Part shown: one piece after another, positions 20,620 through 31,836 of the stretch
Position numbering within the stretch: the stretch's first letter is position 1
How the letters are laid out: each line of letters opens with the position of its first letter
Assembly (NCBI GenBank): GCA_949128115.1
Contig: OX421962.1
Span: forward strand, 14,459,262 to 14,523,261
DNA: 64,000 bases
Reading direction: 5' to 3'
From: Anaspis maculata
Lineage: Eukaryota > Arthropoda > Insecta > Coleoptera > Scraptiidae
Made by a program: the position numbers and the translations under genes
The notes under the pieces: model-generated
What the model was told of the DNA's origin: nothing
What the model saw: the letters and a program-made list of their open reading frames with translations, nothing else
The model's database searches: none

Positions 20620-22086
20620 GTGGGAGCGGTACGCAAAAGCATACCGCATTTTGGAGTGCAGTAACGAGATTTTGCATGAGCCTACTTTATACCAAGACAA
20701 GCGATTTGACCCGCAGCACTCGATATTTCGTCCCTTAGGGGGCCAATGGGGGCCCTCCAAATTTTCAAGATGCAAGAACTTTCACAAAATGATCATTGAG
20801 TATCGTCATGTATGTCATAAGTGAAGCTTACGGGTCTATTGAAAATGTTTTCATCAAATGTCGTCGTGTCCGATTCATTCTTCACATTTGAAAAAAAATT
20901 TCTCTCGCAGAGGTCAAAAAAACTGTTTTTATTTTTTCTGCTGTGCAAGGAAACGATAAATTCATATGTTTTGTTGCGTTCCCAACTAAATCGCGTTCCG
21001 TAAGCCCAAATATGAAGACAATTTTTTCGCAATATCATTTTTCCAAGAAGAGGTGACCTCTTCAGTACACTTTTTTTAACAGCATTTTTTTCAATGTTCC
21101 TAGTGGATAAGACTGTCAATTTTCGCTGATATGAGAAGCTTGAACTCTTTTCTTAGTAATTTCCATGCAACATGGCTTCAAAACATACAAGGGAGCCCTA
21201 AAACTTTTTTTTTCTGCTGGGCCGTCAAATTTTTGGCATGTTGATTTTGTAGTAGAGGAGACGCGCAAATAAATAAGATCTAGTCTAGACGAATAAGTTC
21301 TACCGGAAAATATACCTACTTACACCTGACGACTCTGCGTTTTGTTGTACTGCAATAAAACACGTCATGGAAGAATATTTTCTGTTGAAACCAAATCGCC
21401 TGTGCCTGCAGCCTGGATTGAATACTGGTCCGCGTCTCTCCTACTATAAAATCAAAATATCGTAAGTTGGACGGCCCAGCAGAAAAAAAAATTTTTTGGG
21501 CTCCCTTGGGCGTTTTAGAGTCATGTTACTTTGCAACCACTAGGAAAAGAGTTCGAGGTCTCCATTCCCGCAAAAATTACGAGTGATATCCAGTGGGGAC
21601 ATAGAAAGAAATGCTCTTGGAAAAGAGGTACTGAAGAGGTCACCACTTCTTTGAAAAATACCATTACAAGAAAAATTTCTTTATAATTAGGTCCGGGGAA
21701 TGCGATTTAGTTGGGAACGCAACAGAACATATGAATTTATCGTCTCCTTGCATAGAAGAAAAAATAAAAACAGTTTTTTTGACCTCTGCCAAAGAATTTT
21801 TTTTTCAAGTGTGAAGAATGAATCGGACACAACGACAATTGAAGAAAATATTTTCAATAGACCCGTAAGCTTCACTTATGACATACATGACGATACTCAA
21901 TGATCGTCATGTGAGAGTTCTTGCATCTTGAAAATTTGGAGGGCCCCCATTGGCCCCCTAAGAGACAAAATATCGAGTGCTGCAGGTCAAATCGCTTGTC
22001 GTGGTATAAAGTATGCCCATGCAAAATCTCATTACTGCACTCCAAAGTGCGGTATCGATGTGTTTTTAGGTGTGTACCGCTTGCAC
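20620..22086. mobile_element. GACCCGCAGCAC-family foldback, copy 1
   Basis: Ends GTGGGAGCGGTACGC and GTGTACCGCTTGCAC are inverted, followed on the right by TA (left flank CA). The arms match for about 600 bp each around a spacer of about 180 bp. Each arm holds the motif TTTGACCCGCAGCAC (20708) or its near inverse (21980, GTGCTGCAGGTCAAA), then a CTTAGGGGGCCAATGGGGGC block. Mirror-image open frames of about 60 residues are side effects of the symmetry. Confidence 0.8.
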
Positions 22087-22337
22087 TAGTTCTTTTAATC
22101 ATTTGAAAACAGTAAGTACATATCACAAAAATGAGCCGCACGTATATTTTGAATTTCCCGAAAAGACGCTCCGATTTTATTCGTCAAGTCTTCGCGGCTG
22201 CAAGCTCCTAGCCGAGCTTCTAGCCATATTGTCGCTCTGAAGAATAAAATATATTATGTAGAAATGGGTAGATAAGACAATTTTGCTGAACAAAACAGCT
22301 ACCTTTATTCACTTTCTTCCTTCACTTTCTTGGAAAT

Positions 22338-25266
22338 TATACAGGGTGTTGCATGAGGAAACCGACATAGCTTAAGGGTAGGTCCAGTTTTTCTAGGGGA
22401 ACTAGGATCTCGTTTTGAAATTTTTCTATCGCTTTTCGTTTTGATGTTACAGGGTGAATCATGTATTTTGTCGAAGTTTTTGATGAGCTATATCTTCCGA
22501 ATGGCTTATTGGATTAGACTGAAATTTGATAGGTATGATCTTCTAATGATAGCTATTACATTGCATCATAAAGTTGTTCAGAAGTTCCAGGGCCGGACTG
22601 ATTTTTTTTATTTCCAAAGTTTTTGTTAGAAAAGTCATATTTTTCAATGTTTTTTTGCAAAACCAGTATCAGATTCAGAAACACCAGAAAAAATGCTACA
22701 AGGAACATCCGTCAATTTCTTCGGCACACCCAAAGTCTTCCCAGAAAAAAATATCTTTTGAGATTAGGGTCGGCTGCGATCTAGTGAAAATCAGTCTAGC
22801 ACGCATTCTTTTACGGATCTTTGATACGATAATACGAGAATTATATAAAGACAATTATATAGTTATAAAAACTCAAAATCAACAGTCGAACCCTATAAAG
22901 ACATCAAAAGGATTAAGACAAGGATGTAATGTATCACCTCTCCTATTCAACATATATTTGGAATGCGCATTAAAGAACTGGAAAAGAAGAGTTATCGGAA
23001 TGGGAGTACCTATCAATAACAAGTACTTATTCACTATACATTTTGCAGACGATCAGGTTGTCATTGCGCAAGATGCGTTTGATTTGGAATTTATGTTGAA
23101 AAGGTTGAACAAGGAATATCAAGAATGGGGTTTGAAAATCAACACTAACAAGACAGAATATTTGGTCACAAATTCAGATGAAAAATTCAAAATTATGATT
23201 GACGATAACAATACCGAAATCAAACAAGTCGAACACTTCAAATATTTGGGAGTCGAGATCAACAAAGATGGATTTGGGACACATGAAATTAAAAGGCGTT
23301 TAGAACAAAGCAGAAAAGTTTTGGGATGTTTAAACTCAATCTGGTGGGATAAAAATTTAACCAACAAAACAAAAAAATACATTGGGAAAATGCTGGTAGA
23401 ATCGGTGCTTCTTTATGGTGCAGAGATTTGGACTGTTAACGCGGAATACCACAGAAAAATAAATGCAGTTGAGATGGACTATTTGAGAAGAGGTGCAAGG
23501 GTATCGAGGTTACAACACATACGGAATGAAGAAATAAGAAGAAGAATGGAAGCAGAGGAACAAACGATCATTGATAGGGTAGAACATAAGGGTTTGAGAT
23601 GGTTTGGACATGTCAAAAGAATGGAAGACGGGAGATGGCCACTGGAGATGATGAGTTGGAAAGCGCCAGGAAGGAGATCGGTTGGACGTCCAAAAACTAC
23701 ATGGAGAGATGGGATAAACAGAGCGATGGAGAAGCGAGGATTGAGTGAAGAGGATGCAGAAGATAGGAATTATTGGCGGGCGAGCACGGGCATACAATAA
23801 TTTGTAAAAAACCCGAAATATATATATATATATATATCTTTGAGATGTTCATCCTCTAATTTAATGCTGTCACGGTTTTTTTCACTTTCCCACATTAGTA
23901 TCACTTGGTACGGCAAAAAAGACAAAAGTCCAGGACCGGAATCAAGTCTAGTGAACATTATTTCTAAAAATCCGATTTTTCAGTATTTAGTTGGAAAATT
24001 ACAGCACAAAGTTATGGTGAAGTGGCTGAAAAATGCTCTTTTGTCTGCATTTGGAACTTTAGGTCACTGTAGAAATCAGCTAAACAAATTTCTTCTTTTG
24101 TTGATTCCAAGAATACAAAAAATTATTTCCGAAACTTTTCGCGAACAAAATAAAAAGAAGCAAGAATGATAATTATTCAGAAACGTAATTTTAATTTGTA
24201 AAAAACGAGCAATATCAATGTTTGTATGGTATGTTTATGTTAATGTTTATCAAATTTCAGAAATAATTTCTCTCTTGTCTGCATTTGGAACTTTAGGTCA
24301 CTTTAGAAACCAGCTAAACAAATTTCTCCTTTTGTTGATTTCAAGAATCCAAAAAAAAATTTCCGAAATTTGATAAACATTAACATAAACATAACATACA
24401 AACATTAATATTGTTCATTTTCTACACATTAAAATTACGTTTCTGAATAATTATCATTCTTGCTTCTTTTTATTTTGTTCGCGAAAAGTTTCGGAAATAA
24501 TTTTTTGTATTCTTGAAATCAACAAAAGGAGAAATTTGTTTAGCTGGTTTCTAAAGTGACCTAAAGTTCCAAATGCAGACAAGAGAGCATTTTTCAGCCA
24601 CTTCACCATAACTTTGTGCTGTAATTTTCCAACTAAATACTGAAAAATCGGATTTTTAGAAATAATGTTCACTAGACTTGATCCCGGTCCTGGACTTTTG
24701 TCTTTTTTGCCGTACCAAGTGATACTAATGTGGGAAAGTGAAAAAAACCGTGACAGCATTAAATTAGAGGATGAATATCTCAAAGATCCGTGAAAGAATG
24801 CGTGCTAGTATGATTTTCACTAGATCGCAGCCGACCCTAATCTCAAAAGATATTTTTTTCTGGGAAGACTTTGGGTGTGCCGAAGAAATTGAAGGAAGTT
24901 CCTTGTAGTATTTTTTCTAGTGTTTCTGAATCTGATACTGGTTTTGCAAAAAAACATTGAAAAATATGACTTTTCTAACAAAAACTTTGGAAATAAAAAA
25001 AATCAGTCCGGCCCTGGAACTTCTGAACAACTTTATGATGCAATGTATTAGCTATCATTAGAAGATCATACCTATTAAATTTCAGTCCAATCCAATAAGT
25101 CATTCGGAAGATAAAGCTCATCAAAAACTTCGACAAAATACATGATTCACCCTGTAACATCAAAACAAAAACCGATAGAAAAATTTAAAAACGAGATCCT
25201 AGTTCCCCTATAAAAACTGGACCTACCCTTAAGCTATGTCGGTTTCCTCATGAAACACCCTGTATA
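22338..25266. mobile_element. TATACAGGGTG foldback V carrying an RTE LINE in one arm
   Basis: Left TATACAGGGTGTTGCATGAG mirrors the right end TCATGAAACACCCTGTATA, and a second internal terminus (TACAGGGTGAATCATGT) occurs in both arms. The arms match over about 900 bp once the RTE insertion at 22825-23835 is removed. The centre (24250-24360) is a short loop. A 109-residue frame is kept open in both arms (23840-24169 plus, 24454-24783 minus) with a few replacements; I do not recognise it. Confidence 0.8.
22825..23835 (+). mobile_element. 5'-truncated RTE-clade LINE
   Basis: Flanked by an 8-bp duplication ATCTTTGA (22817-22824 and 23836-23843). The opposite arm of the host foldback keeps the empty site. 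The frame is open to the stop at 23800: GLRQGCNVSPLLFNIYLE, IHFADDQVVIAQDA (RT palm), KINTNKTEYLV, HFKYLGVEI, LLYGAEIWTV, and the C-terminal GLRWFGHVKRMEDGR, GRRSVGRPKTTW. The W.GH..RM...R tail is characteristic of RTE-type ORF2. The 3' end is a (TA)n run. The endonuclease and N-terminal RT are missing. The 408-residue open frame starting at 22574 is therefore a fusion: its first ~84 codons are foldback arm. Confidence 0.9.
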
Positions 25267-25352
25267 TCACACCCTTCCGCTTCCTTTTGGGAACTTGAAA
25301 AAGGTGTCTTTTTGAGGGAAGAATTATCCACACATCCACGTACCTCACAATA

Positions 25353-27651
25353 GTCGTAGCGGTACACCAAATTATTCTGCACTTCTAACGATTTCGATTA
25401 TTTTTGGCACAGATGATCATTGGACCTATTCAAGCGTTTTGACCCGCAGCACCACCAAATTTGCCCTTCAGGAACGGAGGGGTGGGGGTATCTTCAGAAT
25501 TTGAAGCTCCAGGTCTGGTATGGTCCAATGAAGACCCACAAAGGCAAGTGAGTAGTCATTTTCGAATGATTTTCATCCGCTGATGTCGATTCTGACATGA
25601 AAAATGAGTTGCGCAATCATTTGACCAAGATAATTGGTAATAATAAGAGATAAAGATGAAATCAAATGGTCATCTATTGAGCTCTGTAGGAACTTGTTTT
25701 TTGCGATAAATACATGAAACTTGGTGTGACTGTTCATTATTACTTACTTCCCAAATATAGAGGGAGCACCACGCGTTCCGACGGATGACGTCGCGACGCA
25801 ATATCAAAAAACAGTGGTCGCCATTTCCAGAACAGTCGATAGGAATATTATTATTACTTTGATTTCTTCCATCAAGCCATATGCTTTCAAGATTCAATAA
25901 CATATTTCTGTCGATTTGGGGAAACGGTGGGCTACCAGTGGTAGGTAAACCAGGTGCCTGTAAGGGAACTGTGAGATTTCTTCACCTCCAGATTTCCGCG
26001 GTCAACATCTTCGGATAAAACCGAGGATAAAACTAACTATTTTGAAGTCTGTCCATACGAATATGTTATCTGGTTAACATTTCTCGTGTTTCGTCCTTCC
26101 AGGGGCTCCTCAGTATGTTTATACAGATCTAGCGATCAAATGAAAGGATCTCAGAAAGGTACTTTTGATGACTGGAAAAAAGTGATCTTCAATATTGTAC
26201 CATATTAGGTACATACTCGGTTACACAACTCTTACAAACTAAACTATAAATTATTATAACGATTAATCGCCTGTTAATATCGGTGCCACCGAACTGAAAG
26301 AAAGAAATCGCTTTGTATGAGACTGTATCAAATGATTGAACCATTATTGTTTGTTTATTTGTTTGTTTTTATCCTTATCGGCATTTCTTATGTCATAAGA
26401 GTTTGCTGAATTTGATTCCCAAATATCACAAGCTGAGAAACTTTGTTTCTATAGCACAAAGCACTGTGCCGGGAATCGAACCCGGGAGGTCCACTTGCCG
26501 AGCGCTCACGCATTCCACTCGACTAGCGGGCTTCATTGATTTTATTATTATTGTGGAATATCGGACCAAATGTGGAACACCCTTTTCTTTTTCGCAGAGA
26601 ATGCAGTTGTCCACATTCGGATATAGGGGTATTCCACATTACCGAACCATCTTTTGGGCTAAGTGGAATTCAAGATTTTTATATTGGTGCTTGTTTAGAC
26701 GTATTTACTTCATTCATATTCGGCTGACTTTTTTCATACTCTAACACTAGAATCACAGAAATTGCATTTACTCATTTTTTACCCATTTCAAACAAAACGG
26801 TATTCCAAAATCGGTTACTTTACTAGGTAGTCCGAATGATCTCGCGCGGTTGCGAAATCTGTATAAACCATACTGAGGAGTCCTTAGAAGGACGAAACAT
26901 GGAGAATGTTGACCAGATGACATAATTATTCGTATGGACAAACTTAAAACTAGTTCAGCTTTAACTAGTTAAAACTTAACTATAGTTTTATCCGAAGATG
27001 TTGACCGTGGAAATTTGGGAGTAAAGAAACCTCACAGTTCCCTCTAGCAGACACCTGACTTACCACTGGTAGCCCAGCGTTCCCCCAAGTCGACAAAAAT
27101 ATGTTATTGAATTTCGAAAGCATATGGCTTGATGAAAGAAATCCAATAAATTATGATAATATATTGACTGTTTTGGAAATGACGACCACTATGTTTTTTG
27201 TCATGCGTCGCAACGCGTGGTGCTCCCTCCATATTTGGAAAGTGAGTAATAATGAACAGCCCTACCAAGTTTTATGTATTTATCACAAAAAAAACAAGTT
27301 CCTACAGAGTTCAGTAGATGACCACTTGATTTCATCTTTGTCTCTTATTATTACTAATTATTATCTTTGTCAAATGATAGCGCAACTCATTTTTCACGTG
27401 AGAATCGATATCGGCGAATAAAAATCATTCGAAAATGACTACTCACTTGCCTTTGTGGGTCTTCATTGGACCATATCAGACCTGGAGCTTCAAATTCTGA
27501 AGATACCCTCACCCCTCCGTTCTCGAGGGGCAAATTTGGTGGTGCTGCGGGTCAAAACGCTTGAATAGGTCCAATAATCGTCTGTGCCGAAAATAATCGA
27601 AATCGTTAGAAGTGCAGAACTTGGACGATTTTAGGCCCGTACCGCAACGAC
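25353..27651. mobile_element. GACCCGCAGCAC-family foldback, copy 2
   Basis: Begins TA|GTCGTAGCGGTACACC and ends GGCCCGTACCGCAACGAC|TA, so a TA target duplication is likely. The arms (about 750 bp) carry CAAGCGTTTTGACCCGCAGC at 25430 and its inverse at 27550. The centre holds a tRNA-like block (26461-26532). The open frames containing NAWCSLYIWEVSNNEQ and NAWCSLHIWKVSNNEQ are mirror arm sequence, not two genes. Confidence 0.8.
26461..26532 (-). other. tRNA-like pol III promoter block inside a foldback
   Basis: On the minus strand the A box TAGTCGAGTGG fits TRGYNNARNNG exactly and the B box GGTTCGATTCC is a consensus match, about 35 bp apart. The T-arm-like CCGGG/CCCGG pair is intact, but the acceptor ends do not pair, so it is not a functional tRNA. 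A second copy lies at 28872-28943 in the inverted duplicate. Confidence 0.65.
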
Positions 27652-27771
27652 TACAAGAAAAGTCCCGCACCGCACTCATTTGGCACTCATCAGTCGAATT
27701 TGGCACTGACAGAAAACGTCAAGATTGCCTATCATTTTGAAGTTGATGGAAATACTGAATTCACTGTAGTA

Positions 27772-30036
27772 GTCGTCGCGGTACGGGCCTAAAATCGTCC
27801 AAGTTCTGCACTTCTAACGATTTCGATTATTTTCGGCACAGATGATCATTGGACCTATTCAAGCGTTTTGACCCGCAGCACCACCAAATTCGCCCCTCAG
27901 GAACGGAGGGGTGGGGATATCTTCAGAATTTGAAGCTCCAGGTCTGGTATGGTCCAATGAAGACCCACAAAGGCAAGTGAGTAGTCATTTTCGAATGATT
28001 TTCATTCGCCGATATCGATTCTCACGTGAAAAATGAGTTGCGCCATCATTTGACAAAGATAATTGGTAATAATAAGAGATAAAGATGAAATCAAGTAGTC
28101 ATCTATTGAACTCTGTAGGAACTTGTTTTTTTGTGATAAATATAATGAAACTTGGTAGGGCTGTTTGTTATTACTTACTTTCCAAATATGAAGGGAGCAC
28201 CACGCGTTTCGATGCATGACGTCGCGACGCAATATCAAAAAACATAGTTGTCGTCATTTCCAAAATAGTCGATATATTATCATGATTTATTTGATTTCTT
28301 TCATAAAACCATATGCTTTCGAGATTCAATAACATATTTCTGTCGACTTGGGGAAACGGTGGGCTACCAGTGGTGAGTCAGGTGTCTGCTAGAGGGGACT
28401 GTGAGGTTTCTTTACCCCCAAATTTCCACGGTCAACATCTTCGGATAAAACTATTTTTAAGTTTGTCCATACGGATAATTATGTCATCTGGTCAACATTC
28501 TCCATGTTTCGTCATTCTAAGGACTCCTCAGTATGGTTTATACAGATTTCGCAATCGCGCGAGATCATTCAGACTACCTAGTAAAGTAACCGATTTTGGA
28601 ATATTGTTTTGTTTTAAATGGGTAAAAAAGGAGCAAATGCAATTTCTGCGATTCTAGTGTTAGGGTATGAATAAAGTCAGCCAAATATGAATGAAGTAAA
28701 TACGCCTGGAAAAAGCATCTATATAAAGATCTTGAATTCCACTTAGCCCAAAAGATGGTTCGGTAATGTGGAATACCCCTATATCCGAATGTGGACAACT
28801 GCATTATCTGCGAAAAAGAGAAGGGTGTTCCACATTTGGTCCGATATGCCACAATAATAATGAAATCAATGAAGCCTGCTAGTCGAGTGGAATGCGTGAG
28901 CGCTCGGCAAGTGGAGCTCCCGGGTTCGATTCCCGGCACAGTGCTTTGTGCTATAGAAACAAAGCTTCTCAGCTTGTGATATTTGGGAATCAAATTCAGC
29001 AAACTCCTATGACATGAGAAATGCCGGTAAGGATAAAAACAAACAAATAAACAAACAATAATGGTTCAATCATTTGATCCCGTCTCATACAAAGCGATTT
29101 CTTTCTTTCAGTACGGTGACATCGATATTAACAGGCGATTAATCGTTATAATAATTTATAGTTTAGTTCGTAAGAGTTGCGTAACCGAGTATGTACCTAA
29201 TATGGTACAACATTAAAGATCACTTTTTTCCAGTAATCAAAAGTACCTTTCTGAGATCCTTTCATTCGATCGCTAGATTTGTATAAACATACTGAGAAGT
29301 CCCTAGAAGGACGAAACACAAGTAATGTTGAATTCGTATGGACAGACTTCAAAATAGTTAGTTTTATCCTCGGTTTTATCCGAAGATGTTGACCGCGGAA
29401 ATTTTGGGGTGAAGAAACCTCACAGTTTCCCTAACAGGCACTTGGTTTACCACTGGTAGCCCACCGTTTCCCCAAATCGACAGAAATATGTTATTGAATC
29501 TTGAAAGCATATGGCTTGATGGAAGAAATCAAAAAAATTATAATATTCCTATCGACTGTTCTGTAAATGGCGACCACTGTTTTTTGATATTGCGTCGCGA
29601 CGCCATCCGTCGGAACGCGTGGTGCTCCCTCCATATTTGGGAAGTAAGTAAACAGTCACACCAAGTTTCATGATTGTATTTATCACAAAAAACAAGTTCC
29701 TACTGAACTCAATAGATGACCACTTGATTTAATCTTCATCTCTTATTATTACCAATTATCTTTGTCAAATGATTCCGCAACTCATTTTTCACGTCAGAAT
29801 CGACATCAGCGGATGAAAATCATTCGAAAATGACTACTCACTTGCCTTTGTGGGTCTTCGTTGGACCATACTAGACCTGGAGCTTCAAATTCTGAAGATA
29901 CCCCCACCCCTCCGTTCCTGAGGGGCAAATTTGGTGGTGCTGCGGGTCAAAACGCTTAAATAGGTCTAATGATCATCTGTGCCGAAAATAATCGAAATCG
30001 TTAGAAGTGCAGAACAATTTGGTGTACCGCTACGAC
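27772..30036. mobile_element. GACCCGCAGCAC-family foldback, copy 3 (inverted duplicate of copy 2)
   Basis: Begins TA|GTCGTCGCGGTACGGGCC and ends GGTGTACCGCTACGAC|TA. It is the reverse complement of 25353-27651 along its whole length, separated by 118 bp of unrelated DNA. Outer arm matches outer arm (both encode LILRRD-xIRRNAWCSL), and inner matches inner (both encode NAWCSLHIWKVSNN), so the duplication is younger than the foldback itself. Confidence 0.8.
28872..28943 (+). other. tRNA-like block, second copy
   Basis: Same A box TAGTCGAGTGG and B box GGTTCGATTCC as the 26461-26532 copy, with a few substitutions in the first stem (GCCTGC versus GCCCGC) and before the B box (GAGCTCCC versus GACCTCCC). 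Both promoter boxes are preserved in both copies. Confidence 0.65.
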
Positions 30037-30049
30037 TATAGGCAACTGG

Positions 30050-30229
30050 ATGAAATCGATTTTTGTGGTCAGTGTCGCTTTTGTATTATTATTCTGTGCC
30101 CAAACCAACTTCCTTTACTTCTCTTTTGTGTCAAACCATTCCAACTGGTGCTTGAGCTAGGAAAAGATAAGGGCGTCTCCAATAAACCTTCAAGTCGGTT
30201 TTCAGTGTTTACACTAACCTCACTCGCAT
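30050..30229 (-). CDS. Candidate internal exon of the Myb/SANT-like gene
   Basis: A pyrimidine-rich acceptor (CTGTCCCTAG at 30230) precedes an open frame DASEVSVNTENRLEGLLETP then LSFPSSSTSW, an acidic, serine-rich stretch like the linker after Myb/SANT domains. The downstream boundary is uncertain because the foldback ends at 30036 only a few bases on. Low confidence by itself; support comes from order and strand shared with 30288-30558 and 19900-20270. Confidence 0.35.
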
Positions 30230-30287
30230 CTAGGGACAGCAAGTAAAATAGTAACAAGTTTAAAATACATACCTACTGAACTTCAAA

Positions 30288-30558
30288 CTACAGTATCAAC
30301 TCCGTTCTGTCGACAACACCTTTTCCATTGTTCCGCTTACAATTGTTGTAATCTTCCTCGGATGCTCCATTTTTATTCTCAGCTAGGAGGCGGTTTTGAT
30401 GAATCCTCTTTCTTGCATTGTCTTCTCCAATGTTTGAAAGATCTCGACGTGTTTGAAGCGCTTTCCATCCATCGGTCCAATAACTTTTTCTTATTGCAAA
30501 GTTCCAAAAAGGTCCTTGTTTCCTCCTCCGCCCAATTCGTGCCTTTACGTTTAGACAT
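30288..30558 (-). pseudogene. Myb/SANT-like (trihelix) DNA-binding domain, frameshifted
   Basis: ATG at 30558 opens MSKRKGTNWAEEETRTFLEL then NKKKLLDRW. After a one-base shift the frame continues as GKRFKHVEIFQTLEKTMQER and GFIKTAS, a stop, LRIKMEH, and after a further shift DYNNCKRNNGKGVVDR. W..EET..FL...., F..(L)...M...G and the QC/KIK-like third helix identify the Myb/SANT-like fold used by many Harbinger-associated and domesticated proteins. Two shifts and a stop argue for a pseudogene, unless they are assembly indels. It would bind DNA if intact. Confidence 0.55.
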
Positions 30559-30673
30559 TTTACATAAAGAAACAAGCCGAATGAATAAATAAATTTGCAA
30601 GAATTTTTTCATGGTATTCACCTGTTCACGACACAAGTACGACGCACTTCTCACACATAGGGCGCTGTCCAAT

Positions 30674-30895
30674 ACGGACACAACTAGATACATGTGGACA
30701 CAACAGCGAGTGTTCCAATAGCAACATGCCGAAACAATCGAACATAGCGGCAGAGCTGAGTTTGGCATCGAGTGGGCAAGGACTCAATGTCAAAGATTTG
30801 CCAGCTCGATTGTCAGCTACAATTGTGTCGACATGTGCTGCTATTTGAACGCTCGCTGTGTCAAGTTGTGTCCACATTATGTAGTTGTGTCCGTC
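30674..30895. mobile_element. 222-bp foldback MITE
   Basis: ACGGACACAACTAGATACAT with TGTGGACACAAC on the left mirrors GTTGTGTCCACATTATGTAG and TTGTGTCCGT on the right. No coding content and no clear target duplication. Confidence 0.6.
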
Positions 30896-31439
30896 ATGAA
30901 ACGCTCGATTGCTGTTGATTAGAATAACCGGCCAACTGAGTCTAATACAGATTTTTGCGGCTTGTGTCAGTCCGGTACCGTTTACACCGCATCATTTCTG
31001 GGAATTTGGTCCAGACTGAATTTGAGTCAGTCCACGGTTGCCAAGAGACCTGACCCAAACAACTTGGTCCTAGTCCGAGACCGTTTTCCGTTTACACCAC
31101 GTGGACTGAATTTATTTGGGTCGAATTTAGTGCTTAGGTCGCGGACCAAAGTGTGAACGTGGCCATTAGTTCAATCATAGGCATAAGTCGTTAGGCATTT
31201 TAGTCACTTTAAACTATTTTGAACTCAGACTATAGTTACTGTAACACATCCAATGGCAAGGGGTCAGTTGCTCAGCAACTAACTCAGATTAGAGTAAATC
31301 TTTTGGTCAGACCCGCAGTTGGTGGGTTTCAGAAGAAGGAGGAAACTTGAGTCAGAAATCAACTTCTTTATTTATAGTGGGTTTGAAAAGATAGAGGAAA
31401 ATTGAACAAGAAAGTAATATTTAAACCCCATAATTCGTG

Positions 31440-31625
31440 GGTGCTTCGGTGTCTTTGGGGTCACCAGAGCCTTAAGGTGGCTGTTGGGATTGAGTCTGTT
31501 GGAATTCAGGCTGTCGGGATTTCGGGCTTGTCGGGATTATGGGATTCCGGCATGGATGATTCCGGGTTTCAGGACTGTCGGATTCTTGGGGTATCGGTAA
31601 TAGGACTGTCGGGACTATGTCCGGC
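31440..31625. repeat. Degenerate GACTGTCGGGATT-type minisatellite
   Basis: Irregular repeats of 12-15 bp built on CTGTCGGGATT and GGGATTCCGG give the low-complexity GLSGLWDSG-like frame. The sequence just before it (GGGGTCACCAGAGCCTTAAG) resembles the start of the tyrosine recombinase repeats at 49.4 kb. Confidence 0.5.
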
Positions 31626-31656
31626 ATCCGTTGAGGGTATGAATTTTTTGGTTTTC

Positions 31657-31836
31657 AAAATCGACCTTCGGAACGCGCAGCTTGGAATTTGGTCCATTAA
31701 ATATTCGAACACAACTCGGTTTGCAGCTGACAAATCACATTAGACTATTTCTCTAACATGTAATGTTAGCTACAGACCCAGTTTTGCTCGCATATCTGGA
31801 TCAAATTCCAAATTGCGCGTTCAGAGGGTCGATTTT
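31657..31836. mobile_element. 180-bp foldback MITE
   Basis: AAAATCGACCTTCGGAACGC then GCAGCTTGGAATTTGGTCCA mirror TGGATCAAATTCCAAATTGC and GTTCAGAGGGTCGATTTT. The arms are about 45 bp with a loop of about 90 bp. Confidence 0.6.

Noticed and set aside
20821..21903. Repeated 60-67-residue frames (TGLLKMFSS..., VSLHRRKNKNSFFDL)
   Set aside because: Inverted arm sequence of the 20620-22086 foldback; AT-rich and without recognisable domains.
22574..23800. A 408-codon open frame that looks like one RT gene
   Set aside because: The first ~84 codons are arm sequence of a foldback; the RTE begins at 22825 as shown by the target duplication and the mirror arm.
25670..29673. Four related frames around NAWCSLHIW
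   Set aside because: Arms of two mirror foldbacks; divergence includes stops and frame changes, so not four genes.
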